A program made the translations under genes and the position numbers. Under the pieces are notes generated by a model. The model saw only the letters and a list, made by a program, of their open reading frames with translations. It searched no databases and had not been told where the DNA came from. A stretch of DNA of 6,529 nt from Bacteroidota bacterium (lineage in GTDB: Bacteria > Bacteroidota > Bacteroidia > Flavobacteriales > Flavobacteriaceae): NCBI GenBank assembly GCA_023393485.1, contig JAEWLD010000314.1:1-6529 (forward strand), read 5' to 3'. Below are positions 1 through 5,118 of this stretch, piece after piece; the stretch's first letter is position 1; every line of letters begins with the position of its first letter.

Positions 1-1
1 G

Positions 2-190
2 TTTGGTGGCGAAGGCTTGTTTTATGCGACTTTGCGCGGGCCGGGAACCGTTTATGTACAATCGCTGCCGTTTACAAGATTGGCCGACCGCATCATCGCA
101 TCGGCGCCAAAAGCCGGTGGCAGCAGACGTGAAGAAGGCAGCTTGCTCGGCGGGCTCGGAAATTTACTCGACGGCGATAATCGTTTCTAG
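2..190 (+). CDS. TIGR00266 / AIM24 family protein, C-terminal fragment
   Basis: This is the last 62 codons of a gene that begins before the window, ending in TAG at 188-190. The frame is open from the first bases and has no start of its own here. The visible protein starts [20 protein letters not shown], continues with a [11 protein letters not shown] segment, and ends in a Gly-rich tail ([16 protein letters not shown]). This Gly-rich beta pattern followed by the LPF-R-LADRI segment is typical of the C-terminus of the TIGR00266/AIM24 family: bacterial proteins of about 230-270 residues with a beta-barrel-like repeat fold and no settled biochemical role. The family call rests on motif memory from a fragment. 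The next gene starts 2 nt after the stop on the same strand, so the two are very likely cotranscribed and possibly translationally coupled. Confidence 0.82.
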   Translation, partial: FGGEGLFYATLRGPGTVYVQSLPFTRLADRIIASAPKAGGSRREEGSLLGGLGNLLDGDNRF

Positions 191-192
191 CC

Positions 193-624
193 ATGAAAAA
201 ATTATTGATGATTTGTCTGCTGGTATCGACTGGTGCCATCGGCCAAAAACTTGCCGATTCATTGCTCATTGGCGCATGGCGTACCGAAGAAGTGCTCAAA
301 AAACCGTCGAATCCGCATTACGGCACGCTCGTCGACAGCTTTAAAGGTGCGACCTTCAGGCTTTATCCCGATCATACTTTTGAAATCAGCACCGAGCACA
401 ACTCGCAGGATTTTGCGGCGCTTAGGAAAATGACCAAGGGAAAGCGGTGGAAATTCGACGCCGTCACCAGCACAATCAAAGTCGGCGATGAAAAAGACAA
501 CTATTCGACGTTTAAATTAAAAGTAAAGCAAGCCGATGGCAAGACTGTTTTTGCGACGGGCGAAAGTTTCCAAAATATTGAAGTTTCGGTAGAACGGCAC
601 GATTTGCCGAAACGAGGTTTGTAA
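193..624 (+). CDS. Small secreted protein of unknown function, lipocalin-like N-terminal motif
   Basis: The 143-residue protein is not assigned to a named family. Residues 1-18 form a signal peptide: Lys-Lys, a hydrophobic stretch LLMICLLVSTGAI, then a GQ cleavage-like site as is common in Flavobacteriaceae. The mature part opens with an LIGAWR segment whose G27-x-W29 resembles the GxW at the first strand of lipocalin-like domains. It continues with short alternating beta-like strands (FRLYPDHTFEIS, KRWKFDA, STFKLKV, TVFATG) and ends basic (RHDLPKRGL). Many small 'lipocalin-like' Bacteroidota proteins share this layout, but the sequence alone does not give a ligand or function. No lipobox Cys follows the signal peptide, so release to the periplasm or outside is more likely than lipid anchoring. 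The ATG at 193 is chosen because it gives the signal peptide intact and lies 2 nt after the upstream stop. A terminator hairpin begins 8 nt after its stop. Confidence 0.8.
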   Translation: MKKLLMICLLVSTGAIGQKLADSLLIGAWRTEEVLKKPSNPHYGTLVDSFKGATFRLYPDHTFEISTEHNSQDFAALRKMTKGKRWKFDAVTSTIKVGDEKDNYSTFKLKVKQADGKTVFATGESFQNIEVSVERHDLPKRGL

Positions 625-632
625 TCTAAGCG

Positions 633-684
633 AAAGCCGTTAAGCATCGCGACTGGACAATCCGATGCACTTAACGGCTTTTAT
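633..684 (+). terminator. Rho-independent terminator between convergent genes
   Basis: The left arm 633-649 (AAAGCCGTTAAGCATCG) pairs with the right arm 663-681. The right arm carries two extra bases (AC, 669-670), giving a stem of about 17 bp with a 2-nt bulge and a 13-nt loop (650-662). On the + strand it is followed by TTTT-A-TCT, a usable U-tract, so it should end the 193-624 transcript. On the - strand the hairpin starts 3 nt after the TonB receptor stop but is followed by TTTCGCTTAG, a weaker tract, so bidirectional use is possible but less certain. Confidence 0.85.
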
Positions 685-2886
685 CTATAAATTAAACTCC
701 ACGCCGCACACGACCATACGTCCAATATTTGGAATGCCCTCGGGCTTGAGCCGCGACAAGTGCGCCACGTACGTTTTATCGAATAAGTTGTTCGCACTTA
801 GGCTGACGTTGAAAACCGCGTCATGCAAAATGATTTTTCCGCCAAATCCGAGGTTCACCAAACTATAACCGCCGGTACGTGTTTCAAAATCCCCAACGTT
901 GTTCTGGTCGAAAGTTGTTGCTACGTTGAACCGCGCATAACCTTCATCCAGCCAATCTTTCAATTTGAACTCCATTCGAATCGTATTGTTCCAATTGCTG
1001 GCCGGAATCAGCGGCAAGTTGTCGCCATTGCCTCTTTTTCCCGTTACGGTTTCAAAACTGCTTTCGAAATGCAGCCAGTCAAGCGGATGCGGATGCAGGT
1101 GAATTCCAGCTTCGCCTCCAAATAACGCGGCGCCGTGTTGCACGTAAGCAAAAACCGCATTGTCTTCAAGCGTTTCCCCGGTCGGTGCCGCATAAATGTA
1201 GTCGTTGATGTGGTTATAAAACCCGTTTGCGAAAAACTCGAAATGGTCAGTCCTGAATTCGATGTTCAGATCGCCCTGGATATTCTGTTCGTTGGATAGA
1301 TTCGCATTTCCGATTTCGTAACGGTTCGTGCCTTCGTGTACGCCGTTTGAAGTCAATTCGGCCAAGTTCGGGGCACGGAAGCCCGAGGCGAGATTCAACC
1401 GTAAAATCAAATTGTCAACGGTTGTTTTGTAACCTATGGATGTGTTGAAACTATTGAACGAACGGCCGGCTTTGCCAAAGTAACCTTCTTCGCCTGCAAT
1501 GCCATGGGCCTGGCTCTCAATTGCGCGGTTGTCATAACGGACGCCTGCTTGGAATACATTGTTTTTCCAATCATATCTGGCCGTTGCAAAAATGCCGAAG
1601 TCGTTTGTGATTGCGTCGGGAATCAAATATTCCGCGCCCGAATTCTTGTTGGTCTGCGACAAACCCTGCACGCCGGCAATGGCTTCCAGCGCGCCGATTT
1701 TCGGTAAATTGTACTTGATATTGTAACTCAGTGTATTGAGTTTCATGCGCAGGGAAGCGACCTTACTGTCTTCAAACTCGCTACGGTCGTTGGCCGTAAG
1801 CCCGATATCAGTGTCGAGTTTCGATTTGCCAAAGAAGAAATCGTTGTGCAAGCTGAATATTTGATTGATGATAAGTTGCCTTGGATAATCGGGCGATTTT
1901 GTCGTAGTCTGATCGTCAAAGCCGTCTTCTGGAATACCGATGTCGAGTTTGTTGAAGTTGTACCTAAAAACCGTTGAAACCTTCGCATTGCTATGTCCGA
2001 TTCCGACTTTCAGGTCGGTTTCGTTGTAGCGCGTATTGGTAACGCGATTGCCGTCGGGGATTTCGTAATCTGAATGTGTCGCATAGCCGCCGCGCGCAAG
2101 GAATTTCCAGTTTTCGGTTGAGCCCTTTGCGCCGATCGAAGTATTGCTGCCGAGTGTATTCGAAAAAATTTTCTGGTCGACATTGGCCTTGAACGTCTTC
2201 GCATCGGCGAATTTTTCAGGATTGAAATATAAAACGCCGCCAAGCGCATCCGAGCCATACAGCAAAGACGCCGGCCCTTTGATGATTTCTACGCTCTCAA
2301 CGCCCGAATCGCTCAGACCCAGCCCATGTTCGTTGCCAAACTGCTGGTTTTCGAGCCGGATGCCTTGCGAATAAGCGAGCACGCGATTGCCGCTCAAACC
2401 GCGAATTACAGGTTTGCCGACCGATGTTCCGGTGGAAATTTGCGAAACCCCGGGTATTGTGGCCAAGCCTTCGGCCAATGTCGCGACGCCTTGTTGCTGC
2501 ATCGATCTGACGCTGACATGTTCGACTTTCATGACGTTCTGCGACTGTAGTTTGTTGAATGCCGTGGATACAATGACTTCGTCCATTTGGTGGACGCTTT
2601 CGGCCATGATGACATCGAGTGTCATTTCTTTTCGGAACGCAATGTTTTTTTCCAATGACCTAAAGCCGATATAGGAAAAAATGATTCTGATTTGACCGGG
2701 CGGCACGCTGTTAAGCGTGTACTTTCCGTCGGCGTCGGTCACGGTACTTTTGTGGATTTCGGGCGCGTAAACTGATGCGCCGGCCAAAGGCATATCATAA
2801 CTGTCGGTTACCGTTCCCGAAATGCTGTTTTGGCCATACGAAATAGCCGTAAGCCCCAGGATTAGGGCAATAAAAATATGTTTCAT
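685..2886 (-). CDS. TonB-dependent outer-membrane receptor, probably for a metal ion or metal complex
   Basis: The protein is complete at 733 residues. Residues 1-18 are a signal peptide ending SYGQ. Residues about 20-95 form a carboxypeptidase-regulatory-like beta domain (SISGTVTD, GASVYAPE, TDADGKYTL), the usual N-terminal extension of Bacteroidota receptors. A TonB box follows at about 101-110 (MDEVIVSTAF). The plug spans about 118-225, with VIRGLSGNRVL, VESVEIIKGPASLLYGSDALGGV. The remainder is the 22-strand barrel, including SGFRAPNLAEL (501-511) and a C-terminal NLFDKTY-to-GVEFNL segment. Energy comes from TonB-ExbB-ExbD across the periplasm. The substrate is not proven. The HLHPHP cluster at 596-601, the general resemblance to ZnuD-type zinc receptors, and the Cys/His-rich exported protein encoded just upstream make zinc or copper the best inference. 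There is no SusD-like partner gene, so glycan uptake is unlikely. The last strand ends in Leu instead of the usual aromatic residue, and C727 is an unusual Cys there. Confidence 0.93.
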   Translation of the reverse strand: MKHIFIALILGLTAISYGQNSISGTVTDSYDMPLAGASVYAPEIHKSTVTDADGKYTLNSVPPGQIRIIFSYIGFRSLEKNIAFRKEMTLDVIMAESVHQMDEVIVSTAFNKLQSQNVMKVEHVSVRSMQQQGVATLAEGLATIPGVSQISTGTSVGKPVIRGLSGNRVLAYSQGIRLENQQFGNEHGLGLSDSGVESVEIIKGPASLLYGSDALGGVLYFNPEKFADAKTFKANVDQKIFSNTLGSNTSIGAKGSTENWKFLARGGYATHSDYEIPDGNRVTNTRYNETDLKVGIGHSNAKVSTVFRYNFNKLDIGIPEDGFDDQTTTKSPDYPRQLIINQIFSLHNDFFFGKSKLDTDIGLTANDRSEFEDSKVASLRMKLNTLSYNIKYNLPKIGALEAIAGVQGLSQTNKNSGAEYLIPDAITNDFGIFATARYDWKNNVFQAGVRYDNRAIESQAHGIAGEEGYFGKAGRSFNSFNTSIGYKTTVDNLILRLNLASGFRAPNLAELTSNGVHEGTNRYEIGNANLSNEQNIQGDLNIEFRTDHFEFFANGFYNHINDYIYAAPTGETLEDNAVFAYVQHGAALFGGEAGIHLHPHPLDWLHFESSFETVTGKRGNGDNLPLIPASNWNNTIRMEFKLKDWLDEGYARFNVATTFDQNNVGDFETRTGGYSLVNLGFGGKIILHDAVFNVSLSANNLFDKTYVAHLSRLKPEGIPNIGRMVVCGVEFNL

Positions 2887-2896
2887 GGAAATGATT

Positions 2897-2942
2897 TATT
2901 GTTAAAGAAATTTTTCCCGAACCGGGAATTCGGTTAACAATA
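2897..2942 (-). repeat. Nested inverted repeat between the Cys/His protein and TonB receptor genes
   Basis: Outer arms of 9 bp, TATTGTTAA (2897-2905) and TTAACAATA (2934-2942), match perfectly. They enclose an inner hairpin, TTCCCG (2914-2919) and CGGGAA (2923-2928), with a 3-nt AAC loop. The right outer arm contains the stop codon of the upstream gene (2934-2936), and the left arm lies 10 nt before the receptor start codon. There is no U-tract after the inner hairpin on the - strand, so a simple terminator is unlikely. An mRNA structure that sets receptor translation or mRNA stability, or an operator, would fit the position. The symmetry is directly visible; the function is inferred. Confidence 0.6.
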
Positions 2943-3281
2943 GACCGGTGGGCCGCGATGCGAAAATAGGCTGCCGCGGAAAAATTGGGTAATTTCCTTT
3001 GAAATGGAAACCACATATCCCGAATGAACTATCGGTTTCCTAAAAACAAACATGAAGATTTCAGAGGCAATAAATTGGCTGAACATAAATTCACATGCAA
3101 AACACTTCTCAAAGCCCTGATGAGTGTGGTTGATTTCATTCTTGCCTTCGGTGTAATGATGGTCACAGTGGGTTGAGGTCAATTCTTTTTCAAGGTGACC
3201 AACGCCATCCAATGACGGATAGAGTATTGCGAACAATACTGCGAGCCCGAGAAGAAATTGAAAGAGAACCGATTTTTTCAT
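2934..3281 (-). CDS. Small exported Cys/His-rich protein, putative metal-handling partner of the TonB receptor
   Basis: The protein has 115 residues from the chosen start. Residues 1-22 are a signal peptide or membrane anchor (MKKSVLFQFLLGLAVLFAIL). A cluster of possible metal ligands follows: H29, H38, C39, H41, H42, H52, H54, C60 and C63, arranged as HCDHH, HTH and a CxxC in KCFACEF. A second hydrophobic stretch lies at about 66-80 (FSQFIASEIFMFVF), and the end is SHRGPPVYC. Proteobacterial DUF2946 proteins, small Cys/His proteins linked to metal receptors, have a similar plan including an RxPP tail, but I would not claim membership without a profile search. Binding or sensing a soft metal at the membrane for the receptor 47 nt downstream is an inference. 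An ATG 15 nt upstream (3296) is also in frame. I prefer 3281 because it begins a standard MKK signal peptide and has GGAG 9 nt ahead, unusual in this group. It follows asd by 43 nt, with no terminator visible between them. Confidence 0.8.
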   Translation of the reverse strand: MKKSVLFQFLLGLAVLFAILYPSLDGVGHLEKELTSTHCDHHYTEGKNEINHTHQGFEKCFACEFMFSQFIASEIFMFVFRKPIVHSGYVVSISKEITQFFRGSLFSHRGPPVYC

Positions 3282-3324
3282 GTGTATAAGCTCCATGCGA
3301 TAGATGCTTACGGCTTACAGCAAA

Positions 3325-4314
3325 TCAAACAAGCTTATTTGCTGCCAGATATTCCGCAATCTGAACGGCATTGGTTGCGGCGCCTTTTCTCAGATTATCG
3401 GCAACAATCCACATATTGAGCGTGTTTGGCCGGCTTTCGTCGCGGCGGATGCGGCCAACGAAGACATCGTCTTTGCCTTCGGCGTACATCGGCATCGGGT
3501 AAGTGAAGGTATCGATGTTGTCCTGAAGCGTAATTCCAGGTGTTTCATGCATCATTCTGCGGATGTCGGCCAGGTCAAAATCCCTTTCAAATTCAATGTT
3601 GACCGATTCGCTATGTCCGCCAACAACCGGAATCCTGACCGTGGTTGATGTCACCGCGATTGTATTGTCAGCGAGGATTTTTTTGGTTTCGCGAACCATT
3701 TTCATTTCCTCTTTGGTATAGCCATTTTCTTCGAAGACGTCAATTTGCGGGATTACGTTCCGATGAATCGGGTATTTGTAGGCCATTTCGCCTTGTATTC
3801 CGGCGTATTCATTCTCCAGTTGACGAACCGCTTTTACGCCGGTTCCGGTCACCGATTGGTAAGTCGATACGACCACGCGTTTTACTCCGTATTTCTTATG
3901 TAACGGTGCGAGCACCAAAACCATCTGTATTGTTGAGCAGTTCGGGTTGGCGATGATTTTGTCCGATGCCGTCAGTTCGTTGGCGTTGATTTCAGGGACA
4001 ACCAGTTTTTTGGTGTCGTCCATTCGCCAGGCTGACGAGTTGTCGATCACCGTCGTGCCGTTAGCCGCGAATTTCGGAGCCCATTCTTTTGAAGTATCGC
4101 CGCCGGCCGAAAACAGCGCAATTTGCGGCTTCATATCGACTGCCGTCTGCATTGAAACCACAGGATATTTCGCGCCCCTGAACTCGATTTCCCTGCCGAT
4201 GGATTTCTCCGAAGCGACCGGAATGAGTTCTGTTACCGGAAAATTCCTTTCGGCCAATACTTTCAACATGATTTCGCCAACCATTCCGGTGGCGCCAACG
4301 ACTGCGACTTTCAT
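3325..4314 (-). CDS. asd: Aspartate-semialdehyde dehydrogenase
   Basis: The enzyme (EC 1.2.1.11) reduces aspartyl-4-phosphate to aspartate-4-semialdehyde with NADPH in the cytoplasm. This is the branch point to diaminopimelate/lysine, threonine, methionine and isoleucine. The 329-residue length is normal for the family. The N-terminal Rossmann domain begins VGATGMVG (6-13). Further family marks are FSAGG (68-72), the NSSAWR segment near 92-97, the catalytic cysteine C126 in NPNCST, the Q153 region (TYQSVTGTG), and the catalytic histidine H234 in RIPVVGGHSESV. A substrate-binding RIRRDESRP segment lies near 288-296. No key residue is missing. The start ATG at 4314 gives the complete nucleotide-binding strand, and an upstream TAATTTTG box fits it. 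It is read after mscL but separated from it by a terminator and 345 nt, so it is probably transcribed from its own promoter and may read on into the Cys/His protein gene. Confidence 0.97.
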   Translation of the reverse strand: MKVAVVGATGMVGEIMLKVLAERNFPVTELIPVASEKSIGREIEFRGAKYPVVSMQTAVDMKPQIALFSAGGDTSKEWAPKFAANGTTVIDNSSAWRMDDTKKLVVPEINANELTASDKIIANPNCSTIQMVLVLAPLHKKYGVKRVVVSTYQSVTGTGVKAVRQLENEYAGIQGEMAYKYPIHRNVIPQIDVFEENGYTKEEMKMVRETKKILADNTIAVTSTTVRIPVVGGHSESVNIEFERDFDLADIRRMMHETPGITLQDNIDTFTYPMPMYAEGKDDVFVGRIRRDESRPNTLNMWIVADNLRKGAATNAVQIAEYLAANKLV

Positions 4315-4333
4315 ACGAATAAATTTAGCAGTA

Positions 4334-4341
4334 CAAAATTA
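4334..4341 (-). promoter_or_regulatory. asd promoter, -7 element
   Basis: On the - strand these bases read TAATTTTG, a perfect match to the Bacteroidota -7 consensus TAnnTTTG. It lies about 20 nt upstream of the asd ATG, which predicts a very short 5' leader. No good TTTG/TTG -33 element appears at the expected distance; the nearest is TTTC at 4357-4360 with a short 15-nt spacer. Confidence 0.6.
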
Positions 4342-4346
4342 GGTAG

Positions 4347-4369
4347 AATTTCGGTTGAAAGCCGAGATT
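4347..4369 (-). repeat. Imperfect inverted repeat over the asd -33 region
   Basis: AATTTCGG (4347-4354) and CCGAGATT (4362-4369) are inverted copies with one mismatch, separated by 7 nt (TTGAAAG). They lie immediately upstream of the asd -7 box, where a regulator would compete with RNA polymerase. The symmetry is visible; an operator role is a guess. Confidence 0.35.
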
Positions 4370-4513
4370 TTGGGAACTTTTTTGGACGCTGCCAAGGTTG
4401 GGATTGCCATTTTGCGACGTCGGGGATTTAAGATATTTTACGGGTTTTCCGCATTCCATTGTCGATAGTATTTTTTAGGGACTCATCGCCCTTTCCCCAA
4501 TAAGTCAATTTAG

Positions 4514-4521
4514 TAATTTTG
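4514..4521 (+). promoter_or_regulatory. Candidate + strand promoter -7 box facing the mscL terminator
   Basis: TAATTTTG matches the Bacteroidota TAnnTTTG consensus perfectly but points away from asd and antisense to mscL. The upstream TTTC at 4492-4495 (18-nt spacer) is only an approximate -33 element. A transcript starting near 4527 would meet the hairpin at 4575-4600 and its TTTT run after about 75 nt. The match could be chance in AT-rich intergenic DNA. Confidence 0.35.
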
Positions 4522-4574
4522 AAGTTACCCCAGTTACGGGAAAACCGGCTGATTCGCCAAAATTTCTAAATAGA

Positions 4575-4600
4575 AAAACCGCCTTTGGTTGGGCGGTTTT
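4575..4600 (-). terminator. Rho-independent terminator of mscL
   Basis: A perfect 9-bp stem, AAAACCGCC (4575-4583) with GGCGGTTTT (4592-4600), has an 8-nt loop. On the - strand it is followed by a T-rich tract (TTCTATTTA), and it sits about 60 nt after the mscL stop. The + strand also has a TTTT run, so it could stop transcription from either side. Confidence 0.88.
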
Positions 4601-4659
4601 ATTACGCTCATACAATCAGGCTGCGCCTCGGGTAAGGTTAGAATATATAGTATAGCGGA

Positions 4660-5040
4660 TTACCTATTGCGCAACGAATCACGGATTTCCATCAGCAATT
4701 TCTCTTCATTGCTCGGTGCCGGCGGCGCTGCAGGTTCTTCCTGCTTCCTGCGAATGCTGTTGACGCCTTTCACCAATAGGAATATTACAAAGGCAATTAC
4801 AATAAACCCGATAACTGCGCCGAGGAATTTCCCGTACAAGATTCCGCCATCGGTTTTGAGCTGCTCGATGTTTTCGAGATGCGCAGCCTTCAGGGCCGGC
4901 GTCAATAGCGCCGGTGTAATCACGTCTTCGACCAAGGAAGTGACGATTTTTCCGAACGCAGCGCCGATGATGACACCAACAGCCAAATCCATGACATTGC
5001 CTTTTGCGACAAACTCTTTAAATTCTGACATCATTCCCAT
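4660..5040 (-). CDS. mscL: Large-conductance mechanosensitive channel
   Basis: MscL is a pentameric inner-membrane channel that opens under high membrane tension to release solutes during hypo-osmotic shock. The 126-residue protein has the full family plan. It has an amphipathic N-terminal helix with SEFKEFVAKGN (5-15). The pore-lining TM1 runs from about 16 to 45 with the hallmark DLAVGVIIGAAFGKIV, followed by LVEDVITP. A periplasmic loop carries the LENIEQLKTDGGILYG segment. TM2 lies at about 70-91 (GKFLGAVIGFIVIAFVIFLL). A Pro/Ala linker (PAAPPAP) then leads to a C-terminal bundle helix NEEKLLMEIRDSL. No channel residue looks abnormal. The ATG at 5040 is favoured over M3 and M4 because family members commonly begin MG before the SEF helix. 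The gene is 78 nt after murF-alr and appears to have its own promoter in that gap and its own terminator downstream. Confidence 0.97.
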   Translation of the reverse strand: MGMMSEFKEFVAKGNVMDLAVGVIIGAAFGKIVTSLVEDVITPALLTPALKAAHLENIEQLKTDGGILYGKFLGAVIGFIVIAFVIFLLVKGVNSIRRKQEEPAAPPAPSNEEKLLMEIRDSLRNR

Positions 5041-5065
5041 AATTGATATGTTTTAAGTTGAACAA

Positions 5066-5100
5066 CTAAATTATAGAAAATCGCATTAATAATTAACAAA
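5066..5100 (-). promoter_or_regulatory. Probable mscL promoter
   Basis: Reading on the - strand, TTTG (5097-5100, within TTTTTG) is followed after 23 nt by TAATTTAG (5066-5073), which matches seven of eight positions of the TAnnTTTG -7 box. The same region also reads TATAATTT. The predicted start site lies roughly 20 nt before the mscL ATG. The whole murF-alr to mscL gap is AT-rich, which lowers the specificity of this call. Confidence 0.45.
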
Positions 5101-5118
5101 AACTTTAGAAAATTGCCG

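Larger units (their letters stand above)
4315..4659. other. Intergenic region between mscL and asd
   Basis: These 345 nt contain no convincing gene. The longest - strand frame is a 44-codon stretch from an ATG near 4463, which runs through the asd promoter and lacks any protein-like pattern. What the region does hold: the asd promoter next to an imperfect inverted repeat, an 8-bp palindrome CGACGTCG (4415-4422), two motifs TTACGGG-TTTT-CCG (4438-4451) and TTACGGG-AAAA-CCG (4534-4547), a + strand TAATTTTG box (4514-4521), and the mscL terminator (4575-4600). This is more signal than one promoter and one terminator need, so a short RNA or a regulated leader is possible. Confidence 0.7.

Noticed and set aside
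823..1125. Long + strand frames inside the TonB receptor, asd and mscL genes
   Set aside because: They are out-of-frame shadows of well-conserved - strand genes and show no family motifs.
685..2886. A SusC-type glycan uptake receptor
   Set aside because: At 733 residues it is much shorter than typical SusC proteins, and no SusD-like gene follows; the downstream neighbour is a convergent terminator.
2961..2968. TATTTTCG on the - strand as a separate promoter for the TonB receptor
   Set aside because: It is only a seven-of-eight match to TAnnTTTG, lies inside the upstream gene and has no -33 element at a usable distance.
3303..3318. GCTTAC direct repeat after asd as a terminator or attachment site
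   Set aside because: The two copies are direct, not inverted, form no stable stem, have no U-tract and are too short to mean anything alone.
4331..4465. A 44-codon - strand frame from an ATG near 4463 in the mscL-asd gap
   Set aside because: It runs over the asd -7 box, has no protein-like pattern and no start signal.
4477..4492. AGGG/CCCT short hairpin in the mscL-asd gap
   Set aside because: A 4-bp stem with an 8-nt loop is not stable enough to support a call.
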